Shown: positions 51,222-62,295, counted from the stretch's first letter. The stretch is 64,000 nucleotides of DNA from Nocardioides sp. TF02-7 (GCF_022437945.1 NZ_CP092535.1:4216001-4280000), one strand, 5' to 3'. Translations and numbers: made by a program. The notes: generated from the letters alone by a model not told the origin.

Positions 51222-51962
51222 ATGACCAGGCTGATGACCCGGGCGCCGCTCGGCGTCGCCGACGTCGCCCGGCTCGGGACGGTGCTGACGGTGTGGGCGC
51301 ACCCCGACGACGAGACCTACCTCGCGGGCGCACTGCTCGCCTCGCTCACCGACGCGGGCAACCGGACGGTGTGCGCCACCGCCACCCGCGGCGAGGCGGC
51401 CGACCCGCACGCCACGGCCGCGGAGCGGGCGGCGCTCGCGGCACTGCGCACCGTGGAGCTCGACGCCGCGCTCGGGCTGCTCGGCGTCACCGAGCACCAC
51501 TGGCTCGACCATCCCGACGGCGGCTGCGCCGGCCTCGACGCCGCAGGACCGGTCGGCCGGCTGGTCGAGCTCCTCGACCAGGTGCGGCCCGACACCGTCG
51601 TGACGTTCGGCCCCGACGGGTTCACCGGCCACCCCGACCACCAGGCGGTGGGCCGCTGGGTCGACCAGGCGCTCGCCGCCTGGGACGGGACGCCGCTCGT
51701 GCTGCACCCCGTGCAGACCGAGGCGACCCTGGGCCGCAACCGTGCCCTCGACGAGGACTTCGGCGTCTACGAGCTCGGTCGCCCCCGCGTCGTGGCACCC
51801 GGGGACGTGCGGGTGCACCTCACCCTCGACGGCCCGCTCCTCGACCGGAAGGTCGCCGCGCTCGTCCGGCAGGAGTCCCAGACCGCCGGCCTGATCGGCG
51901 CCGTCGGACTGGACCGGTTCCGCCGCTGGGTCGCGGTGGAGCTGCTCGCGGAACCGGCCTGA
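51222..51962 (+). CDS. PIG-L family deacetylase
   Basis: A 246-residue protein. The zinc site VWAHPDDETYLAGALLA (AHPDDE, residues ~26-31) and GFTGHPDHQAVGRWV (second His motif, ~130-135) define the LmbE/PIG-L family, which deacetylates N-acetylglucosamine-type substrates. MshB of mycothiol synthesis is a member, but this gene is not beside mshC and the short divergent sequence does not prove that role. The start ATG 51222 has GACGAT 6 nt upstream, again leaderless-like. Confidence 0.85.
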   Translation: MTRLMTRAPLGVADVARLGTVLTVWAHPDDETYLAGALLASLTDAGNRTVCATATRGEAADPHATAAERAALAALRTVELDAALGLLGVTEHHWLDHPDGGCAGLDAAGPVGRLVELLDQVRPDTVVTFGPDGFTGHPDHQAVGRWVDQALAAWDGTPLVLHPVQTEATLGRNRALDEDFGVYELGRPRVVAPGDVRVHLTLDGPLLDRKVAALVRQESQTAGLIGAVGLDRFRRWVAVELLAEPA

Positions 51963-52073
51963 GGTGCGCTGCGCCGGCACCTGGTGCCGGTGGAGCGCGA
52001 CCTAGGGGCCGCACGCGGGACCACGACCGACAATCCGGGTGACGCCCCCGCCGTCCTGCGGCATCTTGGTGGG

Positions 52074-55000
52074 GTGACCACGCAGCGCGCCGAGGCGGAC
52101 CGGGCTGCCGACCGGGTCCTCCCGGTCGAGCGCACCGCGCTGCCGCTGCGGGTCGACGTGCTCGGCCCGCTCACGCTGTGGGTGCAGGGCGCGGAGGTCG
52201 CGGTGCCGGGTGCTCGCCGGCGTGCGCTGCTGGCGCTGCTCGCGCTGGAGGCGGGCCGGGTGGTGGGCGCGGAGCGGCTGGTGGACGAGCTGTGGCCCGA
52301 CGACCCGCCGGACAACGCGATGCAGGCGCTCTACAACCACGTGTCCCGGCTGCGAGGCCACCTCGGGCCGCTCGCCGACCGTCTGGAGCGTCGGGGGGCG
52401 CGGCTACCTGCTCCGGCTCGAGCCGGCCGAGCTCGACCTCGACGCGGCCCGCCGCCTGGCGGCGCAGCTGGACGGCGCCCAGCTCCCGCGGGGAGCCGAG
52501 GCGGTCCGGGCCGCGCTCGCGCTGTGGCGCGGCCCGGCGCTCGAGGAGTTCCGAGCGGTGCCCGCCCTGGAGGTCGAGGCGGTGGCGGTCGAGGAGCTGC
52601 GGCTGCGGCTGACCGACGACCTGCTCGAGGCACGCCTGGACGAGGGGCGACCGGGCCGTCGCCGCCGACGCGGCCCGGGCGGCGGCTGCCGCGCCGCTGC
52701 GCGAGCGCACCGCGCTGCTCCAGGTCCGCGCGCTGGCCGCCGAGGGCCGGCCCGCCGACGCGATGGCCGCTGCCCAGGGGTTCCGGCGCCGGCTGGCCGA
52801 GGAGACCGGCCTTGACCCGGGCCCGGCGCTCGGCGAGCTCGAGCAGCGGGTGGCCACCGGCTCCCTCGTGCGCCCCCACCCCTCGCAACCGGCGCCGTCG
52901 GCCGCCCGACCCGCGCCACCCGTGCCGGCGCACCCCGAGCGACCCGACGGCCCGCTGGTCGGGCGCGGCCACGAGCGCGCCGAGGTCGTGCGACTGCTGG
53001 CCGCGCACGGGCTGGTGACGCTCGCCGGGCCGGGCGGCGTCGGCAAGACCCGGCTCGCGCTCGACGTGGCGGCCGAGCCGCACGCACCCGGCCTGCCGAC
53101 GGCGGTCGTCGACCTGGCGGCGGTCGACCTCGCCTCCCGGGTCTGCCAGGCGGTCGCGTCCACGCTCGGCCTGCGGCTCACCGGCGCGGTCGGCGCCGGT
53201 GACGTGGCCGGTGCGCTCGGCGATGCGCGGCTGCTCCTCGTCCTCGACAACTGCGAGCACGTCGTCGACGCGTGCCGCGACCTCGTGGTGGCGCTGCGCC
53301 GGGCGGCCCCGGGGTGGACGTGCTGGCCACGTCGCGGGCGTCGCTCCAGGCGCCGGGGGAGTACGTCGTCCGGTTGCAGCCGTTGCCGGTCCCGCGGGAG
53401 ACCGGCGACCTCGAGGGGCGCTGCGGCGGCAGCCGGGGGTGCGGGCGTTCGCCGAGCACGCCCGTCGGCTGCGTCCCGACTTCGCGGTGACCGCCGCCGA
53501 CGCCGACGACCTGGTCGAGGTGCTGCACCGCCTCGACGGCCTCCCGCTCGGCATCGAGCTCGCCGCGCGGCAGGTGGCGGTGATGCCGCTGCGTGCCGTC
53601 CGGGAGCGGCTCGACCGGGCGCTCGACCTGGCGACCGGGCGGCGTACCGACGACGACCGCCAGCGCACGCTGCGGGCCACCATCGACTCGTCCTACCGGC
53701 TCCTCGGCGTCGACGACCAGGCGCTGCTCCGCGCGCTGGCCCCGTTCCCCGGCGGCGTGGACCTGGGCACGGCCGAGGCGCTGGCCGGGGCGGTGGGGTG
53801 CACCGGCGACCCGGTCGACGTGCTGCACCGGCTCGTGGACGCCTCGCTGCTCGTCGCTGAGCCGGCGAGCGGTCGGTTCCGGCTGCTGTTCACCGTGCGC
53901 GCGTTCCTCCACGACGAGCTCGTGCGACGCGGGGGAGCTGGCCGCCGCGGAGGAGCGGTTCCTCGACCGGTGCCTGGAGGTCGCCGAGGACATCGGGGTG
54001 CGCATCATCGGCCCCGAGGAGGTGGCGACCGACCGGCGGCTGCGGGCCGAGCTCGACAACCTCCGGGCCGCCCGCGACCTGGCGGGGCTCCGGGGTCGCC
54101 AGGACGTGCGGGTCGGCCTGACCCTCGCGCTCGACGAGGCGGCGCTGTGGCGCGACCTCCGCGAGCTGTGGAGCTGGTCGCTCGAGCTGGCCGACGACCG
54201 GAGCCTCGACGACCACCCGCAGCGCATCGGTGTGCTCGGGGCCGCCGCGGAGGCGGCCCGGCTGACCGGCGAGCTCGACCGGGCGGTCGAGCTCGCCGAG
54301 CAGGCCCTGGCCCTCGCCGGCGAGGACGCGCCGCCGGAGCAGGTCCACGTCGGACTCCGTGCCCTCGGCTCGGTCGCCCACTTCCGTGGCGACTTCGCCA
54401 GCGCCCGCGACCTGTGGATCCGGTCCGGTCTGGGCCGCCGGGTGATCAGCGGCGGGTGGTTCGCCTCGGCCGCGCTCGCGGCGTCGTACGGCGGCGACCC
54501 GGCGGAGGCGCGGCGGCTGCTCGACCTCGCCGGGCCCGCGATCCGCGGCAGCGGCTGCCTCTCCCACGCCGCGTTCCTCTCCTACGTGGAGGGCGAGGTG
54601 CGGGCGACAGCGGCGCCGGAGGAGGCGCTGCCGTTCTACCTCGACGCGATCGACACCGCCCGCAGCGCCGGCACCATGTTCGTGGCGGGGGTGGCCGGGG
54701 TGGCGCTCGCGTCGGCGCGGACCCGGCTCGGCGACGTCGAGGGGGCGGCCGACGGCTTCGCCGATCTGCTCGGGCTCTGGGAGCGCACCGGTCACGCCAC
54801 CCAGCTCTGGACCACGGCCCGCAACGCCGCCGGGCTGCTCGTCGCGGCAGGGCTTCGGCGGACGGCGGCGCTGCTGCTGGTCGTCGCCGACGCCCAGCCG
54901 GGGGCGGCCGCGGTCGGCCCGGCCATCGCGCGGCACAGCGGGCGGGTGTTCGTGCTGCCCGAGCAGGTCGTGGACGCCGACGAGCTGGCGGACGTCCGGG

Positions 55001-55098
55001 CCGAGGCGGAACGGCTGACCACCGGGGAGGTGCTGGACCGGGCCCGGGCCGAGCTGCGGGAGCTGGCCGCACAGGGCTCCCGGGTCACACCTCCTTGA
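52074..55098 (+). CDS. BTAD/AfsR-type transcriptional regulator with NB-ARC-like ATPase and helical-repeat C-terminus (five frameshifts)
   Basis: About 1007 residues after correction. An OmpR/SARP-like winged helix (LPLRVDVLGPLTLWVQGAEV, RRRALLALLALEAGRVVGAERLVDELWPDDPP) and a BTAD bacterial transcriptional activation domain occupy residues ~1-260. A STAND-type ATPase follows with P-loop VTLAGPGGVGKTRLALDVA and LLLVLDNCEHVVDAC (Walker B), then a TPR-like helical array to the end. Proteins of this plan respond to a ligand by oligomerising and activate specialised-metabolism or local genes. Shifts: extra G ~52394, ~52646, ~53930; missing G ~53312, ~53420. GTG 52074 lies 6 nt after CATCTT. Its targets are not evident. 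Confidence 0.85.
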
Positions 55099-55905
55099 GG
55101 TGCCAGGCCTTCCCCACGTTGAACGCCCCGAAGCACACCAGGCCGACGGCCACCACCATCAGCAGCACCGGACCGGCGGGCGCGTCCCGCAGGCGCACCA
55201 GCGCCTGGTCGAGACCGGCCGACTTCTCGGGGTCGTGGGTGTACGCCGCCCACACGAGCAGTCCGCCGATGACGCCGAACGCGACACCACGGGCGACGAA
55301 CCCCACCCGCGCCAGCACCGACATCACCCGTCCGACGTCACCCGTGCGGCCACCGATGTCGACCTCGCGGCGCCAGCGGTCGGTCAGCCCCTTGGCGGCG
55401 CTGTAGACGCCGTAGCCGACGACCGCGAGCCCGCTGCCGCGACCAGCCACGGTCCGAACGGGAGCCCCATCACCTTCGCGGTGTAGCCGTCGGTGCCTCC
55501 GCCACCACCACCGTCGCCGAGGGCGATCTGCGCTGCGGTGACCGCCAGGACGGCGAACACGACCGCCCGGCCCGCCGAGCCCAGCCGGGCGCGGAGCCGG
55601 GCGCCGCCGTCGACGTCGCGGTGCCCGACCGCGGCCTGGCACACCTCGAACACGACGAGCGCGGCCAGCCCGACCGCCGCCACCCACAGCGCGACCGCAC
55701 CCAACGGCTGCTGCGCCAGCTCGTGCAACGCTCCCTGGCCAGACGCCGAGCCCGCGCGCTCGCCCAGCGCCAGGTGGCCCGCCAGCCAGCCGATCACGCC
55801 GTAGACGACGCCGTACGCCACCATCCCCAACCGGGCCGTCCATCCGAGCGCCGGGTGGTCCCGGGCCTCCTCGGCCGCGTCCCGCGCGCGCTGCTCCACC
55901 GTCAT
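55085..55905 (-). CDS. DUF1206 domain membrane protein (one frameshift)
   Basis: About 273 residues after correction. Three internal repeats, each with two transmembrane helices and an Arg/Gly turn: LGWTARLGMVAYGVVYGVIGWLA, VVGYGVYSAAKGLTDRWRRE and VGFVARGVAFGVIGGLLVWAA. This is the repeat of DUF1206 proteins, small membrane proteins of unknown role common in actinobacteria. A missing C at ~55437 shifts the frame in the middle repeat. Start ATG 55905, divergent from dop with 60 bp between; the 3' end overlaps the regulator by 14 bp. Confidence 0.85.
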
Positions 55906-55953
55906 CACCCACCTCCGCCTGCGAGGTACCCGCGACCACCGCGGCCAAGCGCG

Positions 55954-55959
55954 TAGGCT
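55954..55959 (+). promoter_or_regulatory. -10 box of leaderless promoter (dop)
   Basis: TAGGCT ends 6 nt before the dop ATG at 55966. Confidence 0.55.
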
Positions 55960-55965
55960 CGGAGC

Positions 55966-57475
55966 ATGAGCGTGAGGCGGGTGATGGGGACCGAGGTGGA
56001 GTACGGCATCTCGGTCCAGGGGGTGCCGACCGCGAACCCGATGGTGGCCTCGTCGCAGGTGGTCAACGCCTACGCCACCGCGACCGTCCGCGCCCGGCGC
56101 GCCCGGTGGGACTTCGAGGAGGAGTCGCCCCTCCGCGACGCCCGCGGCTTCGACATGTCGCGCCAGGTCGCCGACCCCAGCCAGCTGACCGACGAGGACC
56201 TCGGCCTGGCCAACGTGATCCTCACCAACGGTGCGCGGCTCTACGTCGACCACGCCCACCCGGAGTACTCGACGCCCGAGGTGGTGACGCCGCGCGACGC
56301 GGTGCTGTGGGACAAGGCCGGCGAGCTGGTGATGCTCGACGCGTCGCGGCTGGCGCGGCAGCTGCCCGGCAACCCGTCGATCGTGCTCTACAAGAACAAC
56401 ACCGACAACAAGGGCGCGTCCTACGGCGCCCACGAGAACTACCTGATGCGGCGCTCCACGCCGTTCGCCGACATCGTCCGGCACCTCACGCCGTTCTTCG
56501 TCAGCCGGCAGGTCGTCACCGGCGCCGGTCGGGTCGGCCGCGGCCAGGACGGGCGGGAGAGCGGCTACCAGATCAGCCAGCGGGCCGACTTCTTCGAGGT
56601 CGAGGTCGGTCTCGAGACCACGCTCAAGCGGCCGATCATCAACACCCGCGACGAGCCGCACGCCGACCCCGAGAAGTACCGCCGGCTGCACGTCATCATC
56701 GGCGACGCCAACCTGTCGGAGATCTCGACGTACCTCAAGGTCGGCACGACGGCGCTGGTGCTCGCGATGATCGAGGACCGGTTCATCGCCGCCGACCTCG
56801 CGGTCGACACCCCGGTCGCCGCGCTGCGCGCGGTGTCGCACGACCCCACCCTGCAGCAGACGGTGACCCTGGCCGACGGGCGCCGGCTCACCGGGGTGCA
56901 GCTGCAGATGGAGTACCTCGACCTCGCCCGCAAGTACGTCGAGGACCGGATGGGCGCCGACGCCGACGAGCAGACCCTCGACGTGCTCGCCCGGTGGGAG
57001 GACGTGCTCGACCGGCTCGAGCGCGACCCGATGTCGCTGGCCGACCAGCTCGACTGGGTGGCCAAGCTCAAGCTCCTGGAGCAGTACCGCTCCCGCGACG
57101 GGCTCGCCTGGGACGACGCGAAGCTGCAGCTGATCGACTACCAGTACTCCGACATCCGGCCCGAGAAGGGCCTCTACCACCGACTCGCCGGGGCCGGCCG
57201 CATCCAGCGGCTGCTCACCGACGAGGAGGTCGAGCGGGCGATGCACGAGCCGCCGGAGCAGACTCGGGCCTACTTCCGCGGCCGCTGCCTGGACAAGTAC
57301 GCCGACCACGTCGCCGCCGCGTCGTGGGACTCGGTGATCTTCGACCTGCCCGGCAAGGAGTCGCTGCAGCGGGTGCCCACCATCGACCCGCTGCGGGGGA
57401 GCAGGGCGCACGTCGGGGGAGCTGATCGACGCCTGCGACACGGCCGAGGCACTGGTGGACGCACTCACGCGGTAG
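55966..57475 (+). CDS. dop: Pup deamidase/depupylase Dop (one frameshift)
   Basis: About 502 residues after correction. A carboxylate-amine ligase-like fold paralogous to PafA: VRRVMGTEVEYGISVQG (catalytic Glu/metal region), DHAHPEYSTPEVVTPRDA (Dop-specific loop), KNNTDNKGASYGAHENYL, and INTRDEPHADPEKYRRLHVIIGDANLSE. It hydrolyses Pup-Lys isopeptide bonds and, where needed, deamidates PupGln. An extra G at ~57413 in GGGGGAG shifts the last ~20 residues; corrected, the end reads HVGELIDACDTAEALVDAL. Pup follows 24 bp downstream. Adjacent Pup already ends in Glu, so depupylation is the likely main role. Confidence 0.94.
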
Positions 57476-57487
57476 CGGAGCGGTGGC

Positions 57488-57493
57488 TAGGCT
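57488..57493 (+). promoter_or_regulatory. -10 box of leaderless promoter (pup)
   Basis: TAGGCT ends 6 nt before the pup ATG at 57500, giving pup-prcBA a promoter independent of dop. Confidence 0.5.
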
Positions 57494-57499
57494 CTTGCC

Positions 57500-57703
57500 A
57501 TGGCCCAGGAGCACAAGCAACCGCGCAAGACCTCGGAGGAGTCCGAGGTCGAGGAGACCGAGGTCGCGCCCGAGTCCGACGTCGCCGAGCGCAAGGAGGC
57601 GCTCGACGACGACGTCGACGCGATCCTCGACGAGATCGACGACGTCCTCGAGACCAACGCCGAGGACTTCGTGAAGTCCTTCATCCAGAAGGGCGGCGAG
57701 TAG
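57500..57703 (+). CDS. pup: Prokaryotic ubiquitin-like protein Pup
   Basis: A 67-residue, highly acidic, mostly disordered protein. The C-terminal half (LDDDVDAILDEIDDVLETN) forms the helix that pairs with the ARC coiled coil, followed by AEDFVKSFIQKGGE. It ends in GGE, not GGQ, so PafA can ligate it directly without Dop deamidation. Located between dop and prcB as usual. Confidence 0.97.
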   Translation: MAQEHKQPRKTSEESEVEETEVAPESDVAERKEALDDDVDAILDEIDDVLETNAEDFVKSFIQKGGE

Positions 57704-57709
57704 GCCCGG

Positions 57710-58571
57710 ATGAGCGACGCGCGCATCCCGGGCGCCTTCCTGCGCCCGGGGACCTCCTCCTTCACCGACTTCATCGCCGAGAACGCACCCGACCTCCTGC
57801 CGGCCCGCCGCTCGCTGCCCGCCGGCAGCTACGGCGAGCTGGCGCCCCACGGCACGACGATCGTCGCGGCGACCTTCCCCGGCGGCCTGGTGATGGCCGG
57901 CGACCGCCGCGCCACCATGGGCAACGTGATCGCCCAGCGCGACATCGAGAAGGTCTTCCCCGCCGACGAGTTCTCCGTCGTCGGCATCGCGGGCACCGCG
58001 GGCCTGGCGGTCGAGATGGTGCGGCTGTTCCAGGTCGAGCTCGAGCACTACGAGAAGATCGAGGGCAGCATCCTCTCCCTCGACGGCAAGGCCAACCGGC
58101 TCTCGGCGCTGATCCGGGCCAACCTCGGCATGGCGATGCAGGGCCTCGCCGTCGTGCCGATGTTCGCCGGCTACGACCTCGACCGCGGCGTCGGCCGGAT
58201 CTTCGGCTACGACCTCACCGGCGGCCGGCACGAGGAGCTGAGCTTCTTCACCGTCGGCTCCGGCTCGCTGTTCGCCCGGGGCGCGATGAAGAAGCTCTAC
58301 CGCGACGACCTCACCGAGGAGGAGTGCGTGATGCTCGCGGTGCAGGCGCTCTACGACGCCGCCGACGACGACTCCGCCACCGGCGGTCCCGACCTCACCC
58401 GCCGGATCTTCCCGGTCGTGCACGTGGTGACCGCCGACGGTGGTCGCCGGCTCGGCGACGAGCGGGGTGGCCGAGATCGCCGACCGCGTCGTCGGCGGCC
58501 GGATGCTGCGGCCCGACGGGCCGGTCGCCCCGCTCACCACCGGAACCGACGAGGGGGAGGCGTCCCGATGA
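57710..58571 (+). CDS. prcB: Proteasome beta subunit PrcB (one frameshift)
   Basis: About 286 residues after correction. A ~48-residue propeptide ends APHG; cleavage exposes Thr49 of TTIVAATFPGGLVMAGDRRAT, the catalytic nucleophile of the 20S core, with GDRRAT and the active-site Lys region as in mycobacterial PrcB. An extra G at ~58453 shifts the tail, which corrected reads GDERVAEIADRVVGGRMLRPDG. Its stop overlaps prcA (ATGA), ensuring coupled synthesis of alpha and beta rings. Confidence 0.95.
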
Positions 58572-59387
58572 GCATGCCGTTCTACGTCTCGCCCGAGCAG
58601 CTGATGAAGGACCGGGCCGACTTCGCCCGCAAGGGCATCGGCCGCGGCCGGTCCCTGGTCGCCGTCCAGTACGTCGACGGCGTGCTGTTCGTGACCGAGA
58701 ACCCGTCGCAGGCGCTGCACAAGGTGGCCGAGATCTACGACCGGATCGCGTTCGCGGCGGTCGGTCGCTACAACGAGTTCGAGAACCTGCGGATCGCCGG
58801 CGTCCGGCTCGCCGACATGCGCGGCTACGCCTACGACCGGCGCGACGTCACCGGCCGGGGGCTGGCCAACGCCTACGCCCAGACGCTCGGCACGATCTTC
58901 TCCAGCGGCGGCGAGAAGCCCTACGAGGTGGAGATCTTCGTCGCCGAGATCGGCGACGTGCCGGCCGACGACCAGATCTACCGGCTGACCTACGAGGGCC
59001 GGGTCGGCGACGAGCACGGCTTCGCGGTGATGGGCGGCGACGCCGAGACCGTGTCGTCGTACCTCCGCGAGCACTACACCGAGGGCGCCACCCTCGAGGA
59101 GGCGCTGCGGGTCGCCGTCGCCGCGCTCGGCCACGCCACCGAGGGCGGGCAGACCACCGACCGGGTGATCCCGACCGGCGACCTCGAGGTGGCGGTGCTC
59201 GACCGCACCCGCGTCCAGCCCCGCAAGTTCGCCCCGGATCCTCCCCGCCCGCCTCGAGGCCCTCCTCGGCGAGCGCGGCCCCGCCCAGGCGGCCCCGCAG
59301 GCGCTCAACGGCCCCGACGAGCCGCCGACACCGTCGGGTGACGGCGACGGGGAGGGCGGGGACCCGCCGGTGGCGCCGCCGCTGTAG
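58568..59387 (+). CDS. prcA: Proteasome alpha subunit PrcA (one frameshift)
   Basis: About 272 residues after correction. MPFYVSPEQLMKDRADFARKGIGRGRSLVAVQYVDGVLFVTEN is the N-terminal helix and gate of actinobacterial alpha subunits, and FSSGGEKPYEVEIFVAEIG and YRLTYEGRVGDEHGFAVMGG follow in the core fold. An extra C at ~59235 shifts the C-terminus; corrected, it reads RKFARILPARLEALL and then a Pro/Gly/Asp-rich tail ending VAPPL. It forms the gated outer rings docked by ARC. Confidence 0.94.
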
Positions 59388-59400
59388 CGGACCGCGCCCC

Positions 59401-60853
59401 TCACGCCCCCTCGTCCAGCCGCCGCAGGCCGCAGACGGCGGGGCCCTCGAGCACCTCGCCGTCGGGGGGCGAAGCGGGAGCCGTGGAGGGGGCAGTCCCA
59501 GGAGCGCTCGGCGTCGTTCCAGCGGACCGGGCCGCCGAGGTGGGTGCAGACGCCGCGCAGCTGGCGGATCGGACTCCTCGGCCCGGCGCCACTGGCGGCG
59601 GACGACGTCCTTGGTGAGCTCGATGCCGACGGAGGCGTTGAAGGTGGCGGCCCGCACGGCGCCGGCCGCCTCCCGCGGCGTCCACGCCGTGAAGGCGCGG
59701 CGCCACGGCGGGTCGTCCTCGGCGTCCCGGTGGAGGACCCGCTTCGCGACCAGCAGGGCGGCGGCGGGGATCGCGGCGAAGCCCCACTTGTCGAAGCCGG
59801 TGGCGACCAGGACGTCTTCGCCGCGGGGGAGCATCGGGCCGACGTAGGGGAGGCCGGTGACGGTGGCGTGGTCCTGCGCCGACCAGGTGTGGGTGACCTC
59901 CCCGCCGAAGGTACGGCGGGCCCACGCGACCAGGTCGTCGACCTGGCCCTGCGGCGACGGGTGCCGGCCGGTGACGTGGCCGTTGCCCCCCGACCAGCAG
60001 CAGCTCGTTCTCGCCGGGCACCGGGTGCGAGCGCACCGACCGGGTGGGGCTGTCGGCCGAGAGGTACATGCCGGTCGGGACCCACGGCGAGCGCAGCGCG
60101 GCGGCGTAGGACCGCTGCGGCTTGACCCGCGCGAAAGAACCCGTGGCGACGGAAGATCGGCTGGTTCGTCGCGAGCACCACGGTGCCGGCGACCGCGGTG
60201 GCGTCCTCGGTCTGCACGCGCAGTCCCTCGGCGGTGCGGTCGAGGTCGACGACCCGGGAACCCTCGAACAGCTCGCCGCCCTCGGCGACCAGCTCGGCGA
60301 CGAGCGCGTCGAGCAGGTCCATCGGGTGCAGCTGCAGCTGGTCGGCGAGCCGGACGGCTCCCCGCACGGGGTAGGGCAGCTCGGTGGCGTCCTCCCAGGT
60401 GACGTCGAGGCCCGCGAGGTCGGCGACGGACTGCTCGGCGCGGATCCGGAGCTCACCGGTGCGCGAGGTCGCGTAGGTGTAGGCGGGCCGCACCTGGTAG
60501 GGCACGTCGTGGTCGTCGCAGAAGCGCCGCAGCCAGGCCTGCCCCTCCCGGTTGGCGGTCACGTAGTCGCGGACCACCGACGGCGGGTTCGTGCGGGCCA
60601 TCTTGCTGAGCCGGGTGCCCTGCAGCAGGCTCACCTTCGCGGTCGTGTGCCCGGTGGTGCCGTCGCCGACCCGGCGCGCCTCCAGCACGGCCACCCGGCA
60701 GCCGCCGCGGGCGAGCAGCACCCCGGTCATCAGCCCGGTCAGCCCGGCGCCGACCACGAGGGCGTCGTACGTCGACCTGCCGGTGAGCCGCGGGTGCTCC
60801 GCGCGGGGCCGGTCGAGCCAGAGCGGCGTCATGTCGTCGGTCGCGCTCGTCAT
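59401..60853 (-). CDS. FAD-dependent oxidoreductase with C-terminal Rieske [2Fe-2S] domain (four frameshifts)
   Basis: About 482 residues after correction. The N-terminal DAO domain has the FAD motif YDALVVGAGLTGLMTGVLLARGG (residues ~29-51) and VAVLEARRVGDGTTGHTTAKVS. The C-terminal Rieske domain carries CTHLGGPVRWNDAERSWDCPLHG: Cys-x-His, 15-residue spacer, Cys-x2-His cluster ligands. Similar proteins are common in actinobacteria, of unknown substrate. It is antisense between prcA and pafA, stopping 14 bp after prcA, with its start 50 bp before pafA. Shifts: extra bases at ~59467, ~59570, ~59987 and an extra T at ~60131. Confidence 0.86.
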
Positions 60854-60891
60854 GGCAGCGCGGTACCCACCCCCGAGTGGGCAGAACCGCG

Positions 60892-60897
60892 TAGGGT
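60892..60897 (+). promoter_or_regulatory. -10 box of leaderless promoter (pafA)
   Basis: TAGGGT ends 6 nt before the pafA ATG at 60904, so pafA is transcribed separately from prcBA, which is expected given the antisense gene between them. Confidence 0.55.
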
Positions 60898-60903
60898 TTG
60901 GTC

Positions 60904-62265
60904 ATGGACCGCCGGATCTTCGGGATCGAGAACGAGTACGGCGTCACCTGCACGTTCAAGGGGCAGCGGCGCCTCAGCCCCGACGAGGTGGCCCGCTACC
61001 TGTTCCGCAAGGTCGTGTCCTGGGGCCGGTCCAGCAACGTCTTCCTCCGCAACGGCGCCCGGCTCTACCTCGACGTCGGCAGCCACCCGGAGTACGCGAC
61101 GCCCGAGTGCGACGACGTCCTCGACCTGGTCACCCACGACAAGGCGGGGGAGCGGGTGCTGGAGGGGCTGCTCCTCGACGCCGAGCAGCGGCTCCACGAC
61201 GAGGGGATCGCCGGCGAGATCTACCTGTTCAAGAACAACACCGACTCCGCCGGCAACTCCTACGGCTGCCACGAGAACTACCTGGTCAGCCGGGCCGGCG
61301 AGTTCAGCCGGCTGGCCGACGTCCTGATCCCGTTCCTCGTGACCCGGCAGATCGTGTGCGGCGCCGGCAAGGTGACGCAGACCCCGCGCGGGACGTCGTA
61401 CTCCGTGAGCCAGCGCGCCGAGCACATCTGGGAGGGCGTCTCGAGCGCCACCACCCGCAGCCGGCCGATCATCAACACCCGCGACGAGCCGCACGCCGAC
61501 GCCGAGAAGTACCGCCGGCTGCACGTGATCGTCGGCGACAGCAACATGAGCGAGACCACGACGCTGCTCAAGGTGGCGTCGTGCGACCTGGTGCTGCGGA
61601 TGATCGAGGAGGGGGTCGTGATGCGCGACCTCACGATGGAGAACCCGATCCGGGCGATCCGGGAGATCTCCCACGACGTCTCCGGCCGGCGCAAGGTGCG
61701 GCTCGCCAACGGCCGCGAGGCCAGCGCCCTCGACATCCAGGGCGAGTACCTCCAGAAGGCCCGCGACTTCGTCGACCGGAGGGAGATCAGCACCCCGGTC
61801 ATCGAGCGCGCGCTCGACCTCTGGGAGCGCGGCCTGAAGGCCGTCGAGTCCGACGACCTCGGGCTCGTCGACCGCGAGATCGACTGGGTCATCAAGTGGA
61901 AGCTGATCGAGCGCTACCGCGCGCGGCACGGCCTGCCGCTGAGCCACCCGCGGGTCGCTCAGCTCGACCTCGCCTACCACGACATCCACCGCGGCCGAGG
62001 CCTCTACTACCTGCTGGAGAAGCGGGGCGCGGTCGCCCGGGTGACCAGCGACCTGAAGATCTTCGAGGCGAAGTCGGTGCCGCCGCAGAACACCCGCGCG
62101 CGGCTGCGCGGCGAGTTCATCCGGCGGGCCCAGGAGCGGCGGCGCGACTTCACCGTCGACTGGGTGCACCTCAAGCTCAACGACCAGGCGCAGCGGACCG
62201 TCCTCTGCAAGGACCCGTTCCGCGCCCACGACGAGCGGGTGCAGCGCCTCATCGACGGCATGTGA
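60904..62265 (+). CDS. pafA: Pup--protein ligase PafA
   Basis: A 453-residue protein of the carboxylate-amine ligase fold: MDRRIFGIENEYGVTCTF (catalytic Glu8/Glu10-type metal site), DVGSHPEYATPECDD, KNNTDSAGNSYGCHENYL and IINTRDEPHADAEKYRRLHVIVGDSNMSE. It activates the gamma-carboxylate of Pup's C-terminal Glu with ATP and joins it to substrate lysines. Intact and frameshift-free. Compared with Dop it lacks the Dop loop insertion. Confidence 0.96.
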   Translation: MDRRIFGIENEYGVTCTFKGQRRLSPDEVARYLFRKVVSWGRSSNVFLRNGARLYLDVGSHPEYATPECDDVLDLVTHDKAGERVLEGLLLDAEQRLHDEGIAGEIYLFKNNTDSAGNSYGCHENYLVSRAGEFSRLADVLIPFLVTRQIVCGAGKVTQTPRGTSYSVSQRAEHIWEGVSSATTRSRPIINTRDEPHADAEKYRRLHVIVGDSNMSETTTLLKVASCDLVLRMIEEGVVMRDLTMENPIRAIREISHDVSGRRKVRLANGREASALDIQGEYLQKARDFVDRREISTPVIERALDLWERGLKAVESDDLGLVDREIDWVIKWKLIERYRARHGLPLSHPRVAQLDLAYHDIHRGRGLYYLLEKRGAVARVTSDLKIFEAKSVPPQNTRARLRGEFIRRAQERRRDFTVDWVHLKLNDQAQRTVLCKDPFRAHDERVQRLIDGM

Positions 62266-62295
62266 GGCGGGTCTCCCGCGGCCTTGCACCCCTTG

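Noticed and set aside
55966..59847. A 1293-codon plus-strand frame running from dop through prcBA
   Set aside because: Only the first ~480 codons are Dop. The rest is read-through created by the insertion near 57413 and overlaps pup, prcB and prcA in other frames.
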